A stretch of DNA of 8,563 nt. It comes from Victivallales bacterium. Its GTDB lineage: Bacteria > Verrucomicrobiota > Lentisphaeria > Victivallales > Victivallaceae. The position numbers and the translations under genes are program-made. The notes below the pieces were generated by a model. That model was not told the origin of the DNA and searched no databases. It saw nothing but the letters and a program-made list of their open reading frames with translations. The stretch's first letter is position 1. Each line of letters opens with the position of its first letter. The stretch is taken from assembly GCA_019038735.1 (NCBI GenBank), contig JAHOYW010000158.1, forward strand, positions 1 through 8,563. Reading direction: 5' to 3'. Below, in pieces: positions 1-5,678 of the stretch.

Positions 1-608
1 AAATAATCACCAAATTTAGATTCTTCAGACTCCAATATGTCACTTATATCAATTCCCTGCAAACCTACATCTCTTAAATACAAACCACTCAAATCTACAT
101 GCCCTATATCCGCGCCATCCATTAGACTGATTTCATTTTTGAGATAAGTACCGCTCATATCTATAGCCTTATACGATGCGCTATTACGAAAAATCAATGG
201 TTTATGACTGCCATCTAAATTTCTTTCACGCAAATATATATCCCTTAAATACGCTCCATATAAATTGGCAGTTCGTAAATCTGTACCTTGAAGCATGAAA
301 CCACAAAAAATTAATCCGTCATCCCATAAAAAATAGTTTTTTTGGCGTGTCGTTTTAGCATTTTTTTGCATTATTTCATGAAAAGCATCATGTTTTTTAT
401 CCTTACCCGGCTTGGAATCGCTGTATTCAGGAGGATCAACAAAATGATCATTCCAGGACTTTTTGTCCATGGATTTTTGTTTCTTAGGATGCATGAAGTA
501 AAAAGCGAATAGAAAGATTACTGCTACAATTACAATCCATCCCCACCATAGCCCCGCAAAACTCGGCATGATAGCAATAATAGAAATATTGTAAGAATAA
601 AAAGTCAT
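1..608 (-). CDS. Membrane-anchored pentapeptide-repeat protein, C-terminus cut by window edge
   Basis: Open frame of 202 codons running off the left edge. Residues about 17-39 form one hydrophobic segment (WWGWIVIVAVIFLFAFYF core) followed by the basic PKKQK, so the rest probably lies in the cytoplasm by the positive-inside rule. After a polar linker (about 45-95), residues 101-134 and 150-190 show loose pentapeptide repeats of the A(D/N)LXX type, such as TDLRTANLYGAYL, GADIGHVDLSGLYL and LQGIDISDIL. Such repeats fold into a right-handed beta-helix, usually a binding or scaffold surface; no enzymatic role can be read. The ATG at 608 is chosen because GGAG lies 9 nt upstream; an internal ATG at 569 is possible but would start right before the membrane segment. 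Frame and fold are clear, function is not known. Confidence 0.8.
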   Translation of the reverse strand, partial: MTFYSYNISIIAIMPSFAGLWWGWIVIVAVIFLFAFYFMHPKKQKSMDKKSWNDHFVDPPEYSDSKPGKDKKHDAFHEIMQKNAKTTRQKNYFLWDDGLIFCGFMLQGTDLRTANLYGAYLRDIYLRERNLDGSHKPLIFRNSASYKAIDMSGTYLKNEISLMDGADIGHVDLSGLYLRDVGLQGIDISDILESEESKFGDY

Positions 609-612
609 TCAG

Positions 613-669
613 TCAAACTCCATATTTATACTCAAACGCTCGCATCTTTTTAAAATTTGCTTTGCTCAT
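613..669 (-). CDS. Possible 18-residue leader ORF upstream of the pentapeptide gene
   Basis: An ATG at 669 opens a short frame (MSKANFKKMRAFEYKYGV) ending in TGA at 615-613, four bases before the ATG of the pentapeptide gene. A purine-rich GAGAGG sits 9 nt upstream of the start. The Shine-Dalgarno of the downstream gene (GGAG) lies inside the last two sense codons, so the two could be translationally coupled. The frame stays open upstream of the ATG to a TAG at about 705-707, so it could also be a gene remnant. It has no recognised family and is short enough to arise by chance. Confidence 0.25.
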   Translation of the reverse strand: MSKANFKKMRAFEYKYGV

Positions 670-701
670 TTTTAAAAGCCTCTCTTTTTGAGAAATGAAT
701 T

Positions 702-777
702 TGGTCTAATGCGCGGCGAAATGCCGCTTAAATTTCGCCCATTGGAGATGGGCAACTCGCGTTTCGCCGCGAGACCA
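702..777. repeat. 76-bp inverted-arm palindromic element (REPIN- or MITE-like)
   Basis: The ends TGGTCT (702-707) and AGACCA (772-777) are reverse complements, as are GCGGCGAAA (713-721) and TTTCGCCGC (762-770). Each arm also folds alone: GCGGC/GCCGC (713-727) on the left and CTCGCG/CGCGAG (756-773) on the right. A third hairpin, GCCCAT/ATGGGC with a 5-nt loop (737-753), sits in the middle. Read on the minus strand, the right arm begins GTGGTCTCG, the GTRG-plus-palindrome layout of REP units. It lies between the methyltransferase gene and the pentapeptide gene, both minus. There is no U-run, so it is not a classical terminator. A structured RNA is an alternative. Confidence 0.5.
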
Positions 778-801
778 CGACCAGATTAATTCTGGACTGG
801 A

Positions 802-1641
802 TTATTTTTTTATTAAAAGACGAGCTGAATTACCGGCACTATGCATTTTGCCAGTAGATTCCGGTATTGTCATTTCTCCGCTGGAAGTTTCGCCTTTACC
901 AAAAACATCGAGCAACATACGCTCCAGAACCATTGGTGAATAGCCCGGTGAATGACAGCTCAGAACAATGAAAAAATCTTTTGAATCATCTCTCAACTCT
1001 CGACATGCTTTTAATAAATCGACAAGATTCTGTTCGATTTTCCAAACCTGTCCTTTTGAGCCACGCCCGAAAGTCGGCGGATCAAGAGCTATTCCATTAT
1101 ATTTATTGCCGCGCCGAACTTCGCGCGCAATAAATTTTTGTACATCATCTGCAATCCAACGAATAGAATCTGGAACGTTGTCGTTGATGCTTTGATTTTC
1201 GCGCCCCCACTCATTCATACCGCGCGCGGCATCAAGATGCGTAACTCTAGCTCCCGCCTCCGCCATCACCATTGAGCCAACCCCTGAATAAGCGAAAAGA
1301 TTTAAAGTCGAGACTTCACCTTTTATCTGCGGAATGATCTTGCGAAACCAATCCCAGTTACTATGTTGTTCAGCGAAAAATCCCAAATGTCCAAAATTGG
1401 TTGCTTTAACATTGAGTTTAAAGCCGCCCCATTCGGCAATCCATGATTCGGGAAGTTTCTGTTTCCAGTCCCAGGAACCGCCACCGCTTGCGTTACGGGT
1501 AAAAGTTCCGACAGCTTTATCCCATTCGGATTGCGGCAAAGTCTGTTCCCAAAACGCATTGAGTGCTGGTCTGATTAAACGGTATTTGCCGATTTGTTCA
1601 AGCTTACAGTTGTTTCCGGTATCAAGAAGTTGGTATTTCAT
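802..1641 (-). CDS. Class I SAM-dependent methyltransferase, RlmI-like (COG1092 type) without PUA domain
   Basis: A 279-residue protein whose second half matches the catalytic domain of RlmI-type 23S rRNA methyltransferases. Visible motifs are the SAM-binding glycine loop LNLFAYSGVGS (113-123), the acidic residue after strand 2 (HLDAARG, D137), the adenine-side DD (165-166), the motif IV DPPTFGRG (187-194) and LSCHS (227-231), which corresponds to the conserved Ser/Cys segment of RlmI. RlmI itself is near 400 residues with an N-terminal PUA domain; here the first ~110 residues show no clear PUA and the whole is much shorter. The likely activity is base methylation of rRNA, but the target base cannot be read. 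The ATG at 1641 lies 15 nt after the nagA stop, and a weak AAGG overlapping that stop is the only ribosome site seen, so expression probably depends on nagA transcription. Confidence 0.8.
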   Translation of the reverse strand: MKYQLLDTGNNCKLEQIGKYRLIRPALNAFWEQTLPQSEWDKAVGTFTRNASGGGSWDWKQKLPESWIAEWGGFKLNVKATNFGHLGFFAEQHSNWDWFRKIIPQIKGEVSTLNLFAYSGVGSMVMAEAGARVTHLDAARGMNEWGRENQSINDNVPDSIRWIADDVQKFIAREVRRGNKYNGIALDPPTFGRGSKGQVWKIEQNLVDLLKACRELRDDSKDFFIVLSCHSPGYSPMVLERMLLDVFGKGETSSGEMTIPESTGKMHSAGNSARLLIKK

Positions 1642-1656
1642 ATATTTTATAAAACC

Positions 1657-2847
1657 TTAGGCCTTTTTATTTATAGCATTAAAAACTACTTTACCATTAC
1701 ACACAGTCATGACAGGACGGTTTGTGCCGCATTCAAAAAATGCTATATCAGCACGCTTCTGGGGCTGAAGTATGCCGCGGTCTTCCAATCCCATAGCGAG
1801 TGCCGGATTAAATGTTACACAAGCGGCGGCTTTAGTAGCTTTCATGTGACTGTATGTCATCAGACTGTGCCAGCCTGAATCCAGCAAAGTTGTTGTTCCG
1901 GCTAAACTTCCATCGGCAGTTTGAGCTATTCCGTTAGTTATTTCAAAATCTGCCGCACCGACATGATATTTGCCGTCAGGCATTCCAACCGCCATAATTC
2001 CATCACTGATACCACATACCTTATTATCCGGTTTGCAACGACAAGCTAAATCAATCATCAGTGGATTCAAATGATGTCCATCAGTAATTAATTCAACATT
2101 AACTCGCGCGTCAGTTAAAGCTATTCCAGTTAAAGTCATATCTCTTTGATGCAAAAGAGGCATACCGTTAAATAAATGCGTACAGTAATGAGCACCCGCG
2201 TCAATCGCGTTCAAAGTATCCTTTTCACCAGCGACACTGTGCCCCATTGAAGGCATGATACCATTTTCGACCAGTAATTCGACCAATTCCACCGCTTTAT
2301 CAAGTTCCGGTGCAAAAGTCATCTTTTTTACTTTTCCTTTACCGGCCGCGATCAACTCACGACAAAAGCCCAGATCAATCGGCTTGATATCATCTGGTAA
2401 CTGTGTACCGTGTTTTTTGCTATTAATGAATGGACCCTCAATATGTATGCCTACCGGATCAGCTCCGGAAAGTTCAGCCGCCATCATATCAGACAAGACC
2501 GAAAGATTCTTAATCATCGTCTCAAAAGGCGCGGCAACCACAGTTGGAACAAAAGTAGTCACGCCGTGGCGCGCCAATATTTTACTCATATCTTCCAAGT
2601 GTTCTTTACCTGTATACGCGGAAGAAGAATCAAAACCACCGGCACCATGAATATGCGAATCAATAAAGCCGGGCATACAATATATATTGTCAAGTTCAAT
2701 AACTTCCAGTCCTTCTTCGCGGGTAAAAGCTGAAGCTCCACCGATTGCTAAGATCTTTTCGCCCTGACATAAAATCGAACCTTTATCGAGTCGCTTTTCC
2801 GGGGTGAGACAATAATCTGTTACATATAGTGTCCTATTTTTTACCAT
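1657..2847 (-). CDS. nagA: N-acetylglucosamine-6-phosphate deacetylase
   Basis: Cytoplasmic amidohydrolase converting GlcNAc-6-phosphate to glucosamine-6-phosphate plus acetate, used in amino-sugar catabolism and murein recycling. The 396 residues match full family length. Seen in order: the strand-1 metal motif FIDSHIHG (H65, H67), IEGPF (E137), GHS (H203), THLFNGM (H224), DGHH (H258-H259), the SDG catalytic aspartate (D282) and SLAGTTTLLD (314-323). The intact HxH at 65-67 resembles the Bacillus-type enzyme; E. coli NagA has Q and N at these positions and binds one metal. The ATG at 2847 has AAGGAA 11 nt upstream. It heads a two-gene minus-strand unit with the methyltransferase and is divergent from dnaA. 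No nagB, nagE or regulator lies beside it, so substrate supply is not evident from context. Confidence 0.95.
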   Translation of the reverse strand: MVKNRTLYVTDYCLTPEKRLDKGSILCQGEKILAIGGASAFTREEGLEVIELDNIYCMPGFIDSHIHGAGGFDSSSAYTGKEHLEDMSKILARHGVTTFVPTVVAAPFETMIKNLSVLSDMMAAELSGADPVGIHIEGPFINSKKHGTQLPDDIKPIDLGFCRELIAAGKGKVKKMTFAPELDKAVELVELLVENGIMPSMGHSVAGEKDTLNAIDAGAHYCTHLFNGMPLLHQRDMTLTGIALTDARVNVELITDGHHLNPLMIDLACRCKPDNKVCGISDGIMAVGMPDGKYHVGAADFEITNGIAQTADGSLAGTTTLLDSGWHSLMTYSHMKATKAAACVTFNPALAMGLEDRGILQPQKRADIAFFECGTNRPVMTVCNGKVVFNAINKKA

Positions 2848-3125
2848 TATCCAAAAAATTCCTTAATTATAGCTACTTTTTCATTGTCTTCTAAAGGATA
2901 CAATAATGGCAATTTATTTCATTTGCAAACACTTATAACTAATCTATCTAAAATCTTTTGCTTTTCGTTTGTTTTTTTTTATTTTTTATGTTATTTTTTC
3001 TTGTTTAAATGATATTTTTTTTGATGATTAATTTTTTTTTGAAAAAAGTTTATCTTTTGATTTGTATATTAGTTTTTTAGTCATATTTTAGATATAGTTG
3101 CCCGCTAGGGGAAGGATTTACTGCC

Positions 3126-3158
3126 TGTTAATAACTTGTTAACAACTTGTTGAGTTCT
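3126..3158. repeat. Three tandem 11-bp units resembling DnaA boxes
   Basis: Units TGTTAATAACT (3126-3136), TGTTAACAACT (3137-3147) and the decayed TGTTGAGTTCT (3148-3158) follow head to tail. The complement of the first nine bases reads TTATTAACA and TTGTTAACA, which are one and two mismatches from TTATNCACA. The 11-bp period puts all copies on nearly the same face of the helix. The central TTGTTAACAA (3136-3145) is also a perfect palindrome. Confidence 0.45.
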
Positions 3159-3250
3159 TCAGTTTTTTTTCGTAAGTTCCTAATAATGACGGAGTTTCAA
3201 ATAAAACATCCAGCCGAAGTGACAAAATTGTTATTTTATCTTTATTTATT

Positions 3251-3282
3251 TTTGAGGTGAAAGCTGTTTTTTTGAGCTGAAA
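3251..3282 (+). repeat. 12-bp direct repeat spaced by 20 bp upstream of dnaA
   Basis: TTTGAGGTGAAA (3251-3262) and TTTGAGCTGAAA (3271-3282) differ at one base. Their starts are 20 bp apart, close to two helical turns, and both are preceded by T-runs. This spacing suits a dimeric or cooperative DNA-binding protein, but the protein is unknown. Confidence 0.3.
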
Positions 3283-3314
3283 TTGACTTTTTTATAAAGA
3301 ATAAAGCGTTTTTT

Positions 3315-3343
3315 TTGTTGAATGATTGAGAAGAGGCTAAAAT
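3315..3343 (+). promoter_or_regulatory. Candidate sigma-70-like promoter for dnaA
   Basis: TTGTTG (3315-3320) and TAAAAT (3338-3343) are separated by 17 bp and would start a transcript near 3350, about 110 nt before the dnaA ATG. The -10 matches TATAAT at five of six bases, but the -35 only at three. A rival pair is TTGAGC (3272) with TATAAA (3293) at a short 15-bp spacing. In such T-rich DNA both may be chance. Confidence 0.25.
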
Positions 3344-3403
3344 TTATTATCCGGTATTAGTTTTAGCATATTATTAAGTTATTTTTTGCTTTAAGCACAA
3401 AGT

Positions 3404-3412
3404 TGTTGATAA
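3404..3412 (-). promoter_or_regulatory. DnaA-box-like site TTATCAACA before dnaA
   Basis: The minus strand reads TTATCAACA, one mismatch from TTATNCACA. With the next two bases it is TGTTGATAACT on the plus strand, the same 11-mer pattern as the units at 3126-3147. It lies 47 bp upstream of the dnaA start and downstream of the candidate promoter, a position suited to autorepression of dnaA. Confidence 0.4.
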
Positions 3413-3458
3413 CTTTAAACAAATTTAAAATTTTTATGTACAAAAGGATTTAGAGAAG

Positions 3459-4814
3459 ATGGATGTAGTAAAATCTAATGTTGCGGAAATTTGGCAAATT
3501 GCCGCCGAAAGATTGCAGCAAAAAATACATATTACTACATACGAACAATGGTTTCAAAATATAGTTCCAGTCGCATTGAATGCAAAGGCTCTTATTTTGG
3601 GAGTCTCTGATGATTTTTTCGCGGATTGGCTGCAAGATAATTTTGATGATATTTTATGTGATTCTCTGAAAGATATTGACGGTATTGATTATTCCTATAA
3701 TTTTAAGAGCGGTTATCTACCTGAAAAGAAAAAATCTACACCGAAAGTCAAAGCAAAAGTCAAATCCAAAAAAACTTCGAAAAGAATTAAGCCCGCCAAT
3801 TGTTTAAGCCGTCATACCTTTGAAAACTTTGTTGTCGGCGAGGAAAACCGTTATGCTTATACAGCAACCCACACCGCATCAGAAAAGTCCGGTTTATACA
3901 ATCCTCTTTATATTTACGGCGGTACTGGTACCGGAAAAACTCATTTACTTCAATCGGTAGCACACCACGCGGTAAAGCGCAATCCAGAAACTCGCGTCCG
4001 TTATATCACTTGCGAAGATTTTTTGAACAGTTATGTCGATTCTCTTCGTAATAAAAGACATTCTGAATTCCGTACTTTTGTTCGCAATATAGATATTCTC
4101 CTGGTTGACGATGTTCACATGCTGGCTAACAAAACCCAGTTGCAGGAAGAATTTTTCAATACTTTCAATACATTATACAATCAGAATAAACAAATCATTT
4201 TGACTTCCGACAAACAGCCAAGTGAAATTAAGGGCTTGGAGTCTCGTCTAGTATCACGTTTTGAATCTGGAGTAACTACCGAAATAAGCATTCCCGGTTT
4301 TGAAACACGTTTAGCTATTTTGCGGATGATGCAGGAAGAACATTTAGTAAAACTTAACGATAAAGTCTTACAGTTTATCGCAAATAATATACATTCAAGT
4401 GTCCGTCGTCTGCAAGGCGCCTTGTTCCGTCTAGTGGCTTACGCCTCCGCAATGTCAGTAGCGGATATTGATGTTGAACGGGCAGAGCACTTATTACGCA
4501 GACTGCTCGAGGAAGAAACTGCCGCGCAACTTGTTTCCATTGATTCGATTCAAAAGGTTGTAGCTGATTATTTTGAAATTCGTGTCAACGATATTTTAGG
4601 TGATAAACGACCTAAGAATATTGCTCAACCACGCATGGTGGCAATGTATCTCTGCCGCAAATTAACGGATTTTTCTTATCCTGAGATCGGCAGTGCTTTC
4701 GGAAGAAATCACGCAACAATAATGAATGCGTGTAAGCAGATCCCGAATCTTTGTTCAAAAGATGACAACATGCGCCGTTCAGTATCGCTGTTGGAACACA
4801 AATTTAAAAATTAA
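3459..4814 (+). CDS. dnaA: Chromosomal replication initiator protein DnaA
   Basis: AAA+ ATPase that binds DnaA boxes and melts the origin. All four domains are visible in 451 residues: domain I (about 1-80), a lysine-rich linker (88-112), the AAA+ core and the DNA-binding domain IV (about 360-451). The core has Walker A GGTGTGKT (154-161), Walker B ILLVDD (213-218), sensor I ILTSD (247-251), the box VII RLVSRF (263-268) and sensor II around R316 (SSVRRLQGAL). In the C-terminal signature the usual GGRDHTTV is replaced by the shorter FGRNHATIM (414-422), so the Asp and first Thr that contact DNA in E. coli (D433, T435) appear as Asn and Ala. AAAGGA lies 10 nt before the ATG. The stop TAA shares its last A with the ATG of the next gene. 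dnaN does not follow. Confidence 0.96.
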   Translation: MDVVKSNVAEIWQIAAERLQQKIHITTYEQWFQNIVPVALNAKALILGVSDDFFADWLQDNFDDILCDSLKDIDGIDYSYNFKSGYLPEKKKSTPKVKAKVKSKKTSKRIKPANCLSRHTFENFVVGEENRYAYTATHTASEKSGLYNPLYIYGGTGTGKTHLLQSVAHHAVKRNPETRVRYITCEDFLNSYVDSLRNKRHSEFRTFVRNIDILLVDDVHMLANKTQLQEEFFNTFNTLYNQNKQIILTSDKQPSEIKGLESRLVSRFESGVTTEISIPGFETRLAILRMMQEEHLVKLNDKVLQFIANNIHSSVRRLQGALFRLVAYASAMSVADIDVERAEHLLRRLLEEETAAQLVSIDSIQKVVADYFEIRVNDILGDKRPKNIAQPRMVAMYLCRKLTDFSYPEIGSAFGRNHATIMNACKQIPNLCSKDDNMRRSVSLLEHKFKN

Positions 4815-5569
4815 TGGCAAACGCCGCCTTCTTTAATATGAAAGATATTAAAACTACTCGTCCGATTATTGGTATCAGCACTCATTTCAAGTACGGTGAT
4901 GACTACAAAAGTTCCTTTCGCAACCACATACTAGTGCCGGAACTTTATGTTCAACGCGTTTTGAACGCCGGAGGTTTTCCGCTACTTATTCCCTGTGTTG
5001 AAAATCCTGAACAAATAGAACTTTTCGTAAAACTTCTCGATGCTTGTGTGTTTATTGGCGGTCCCGACTATCCGGCAAAATTCTTTAATGAAGAAGATTT
5101 GCCTGAAAACAAAGCATATTTACGTTTGCGACCAGATTTTGAATTTCATCTGATGAAAAAAGTTTTGGACAAAAATATTCCAATTCTAGGCATCTGCGCT
5201 GGTCAGCAACTACTCAATATTGCTCTTGGCGGGAAAATTATTCAACATATTCCGACCGCAAAAGAACATTATGACGAACAGTATCATGATTGCCATATTA
5301 CAGCGGACGGATTACTGAAAAATATCGTTGAAAAAGATTGTTTTGAGGTTAATTCATACCACCATCAAGCGGTAGATCCAAATATTCTGGGAGCAGGTTT
5401 AAAAGTAACAGCTCTCGCGAATGACGGTGTTGTCGAGGCCATCGAAGGCACGGGTGAAGTTTTTCGGTTAGGCTTGCAGTTCCATGCGGAACGCCATCAT
5501 GATGAAGCTTTTAGCAAAAAGATATTCAACAGTTTTATTCAGGCAGCAGATTCAAATATATTGAAGTAG
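4814..5569 (+). CDS. Class I glutamine amidotransferase, peptidase C26 family (PuuD-like gamma-glutamyl hydrolase)
   Basis: A 251-residue cytosolic protein with one class I glutaminase fold. The nucleophile is C128 in GICAGQQLLN, and the other triad members are H224 and E226 in LQFHAE, where the family norm is GVQWHPE. IGGPDYPAKFF (81-91) and VNSYHHQAV (179-187) are the other family blocks. Relatives cleave gamma-glutamyl bonds, for example gamma-glutamyl-GABA in putrescine breakdown; no polyamine genes are nearby, so the substrate is open. The ATG at 4814 overlaps the dnaA stop (TAATG), which suggests translational coupling, but no good ribosome site is seen. The ATG at 4838 (MKDIKTTRPIIG) gives a more typical N-terminus. 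The stop codon TAG at 5567-5569 is part of a REP-like repeat, so the last residue or two may have been set by that insertion. Confidence 0.85.
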   Translation: MANAAFFNMKDIKTTRPIIGISTHFKYGDDYKSSFRNHILVPELYVQRVLNAGGFPLLIPCVENPEQIELFVKLLDACVFIGGPDYPAKFFNEEDLPENKAYLRLRPDFEFHLMKKVLDKNIPILGICAGQQLLNIALGGKIIQHIPTAKEHYDEQYHDCHITADGLLKNIVEKDCFEVNSYHHQAVDPNILGAGLKVTALANDGVVEAIEGTGEVFRLGLQFHAERHHDEAFSKKIFNSFIQAADSNILK

Positions 5570-5595
5570 TGCCAGGAGCAGCCTTGCTCCGGCAC
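5566..5595 (+). repeat. REP-like unit 1
   Basis: GTAG (5566-5569), then the stem GTGCC/GGCAC (5569-5573 with 5591-5595) stacked on GGAGCA/TGCTCC (5575-5580 with 5585-5590). The unpaired A at 5574 gives the unit a direction. TAG of the GTAG is the stop codon of the upstream amidotransferase gene. Confidence 0.7.
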
Positions 5596-5643
5596 ATAAA
5601 GATTTAGATTGGGCTATAATCTTTAGAGCTGTCAAAGATATTT

Positions 5644-5672
5644 GTCGCGGAGCAGGCTGCTCCTGCGACTAC
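5644..5672 (-). repeat. REP-like unit 2, inverted
   Basis: Read on the minus strand from 5672: GTAG, then GTCGC/GCGAC enclosing GGAGCAG/CTGCTCC, with an unpaired A at the same place as in unit 1. Its outer end is six bases from the stop codon of gatB. Confidence 0.7.
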
Positions 5673-5678
5673 TTTCAC

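Larger units (their letters stand above)
2848..3458. other. T-rich gene-free region between nagA and dnaA; candidate oriC and dnaA control region
   Basis: About 610 bp without a credible gene. From 2960 to 3065 the plus strand is strongly T-rich with long T-runs, as expected for an easily melted stretch. A less AT-rich island (GCCCGCTAGGGGAAGG) at about 3101-3116 precedes three 11-bp DnaA-box-like units at 3126-3158. A further such unit lies 47 bp before dnaA, and a 12-bp direct repeat lies at 3251-3282. Origins are often next to dnaA, and T-rich DNA beside DnaA boxes fits one. However, the boxes are few and off-consensus, and dnaN and other usual origin neighbours are absent. It may therefore be only the dnaA promoter region. 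Confidence 0.35.
5566..5672. repeat. REPIN-like element: two REP-type palindromes in inverted orientation
   Basis: Two units begin with GTAG followed by an imperfect palindrome with a bulged base. The plus-strand unit (5566-5595) and the minus-strand unit (5672-5644) share GTAGT and CAGGAGCAGCC, followed by TGCTCC. The base of the stem differs but stays paired in each (GTGCC/GGCAC versus GTCGC/GCGAC). The 48-bp spacer has its own 8-bp stem, TAAAGATT/AATCTTTA (5597-5625). GTRG-headed palindromes arranged as inverted pairs are the layout of REP doublets mobilised by RAYT transposases. The element fills nearly all of the gap between two convergent genes. No U-run follows either hairpin, so an intrinsic terminator is less likely, although the hairpins could protect mRNA 3' ends. 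Confidence 0.75.

Noticed and set aside
781..812. Hairpin CCAGA/TCTGG followed by a T-run as a terminator
   Set aside because: The T-run is on the plus strand while the neighbouring genes are on the minus strand, and it encodes the last lysines of the methyltransferase.
2255..2650. Plus-strand open frame of 131 codons
   Set aside because: It is antisense to nagA, has no ribosome site and low-complexity composition; nagA motifs run through the whole stretch.
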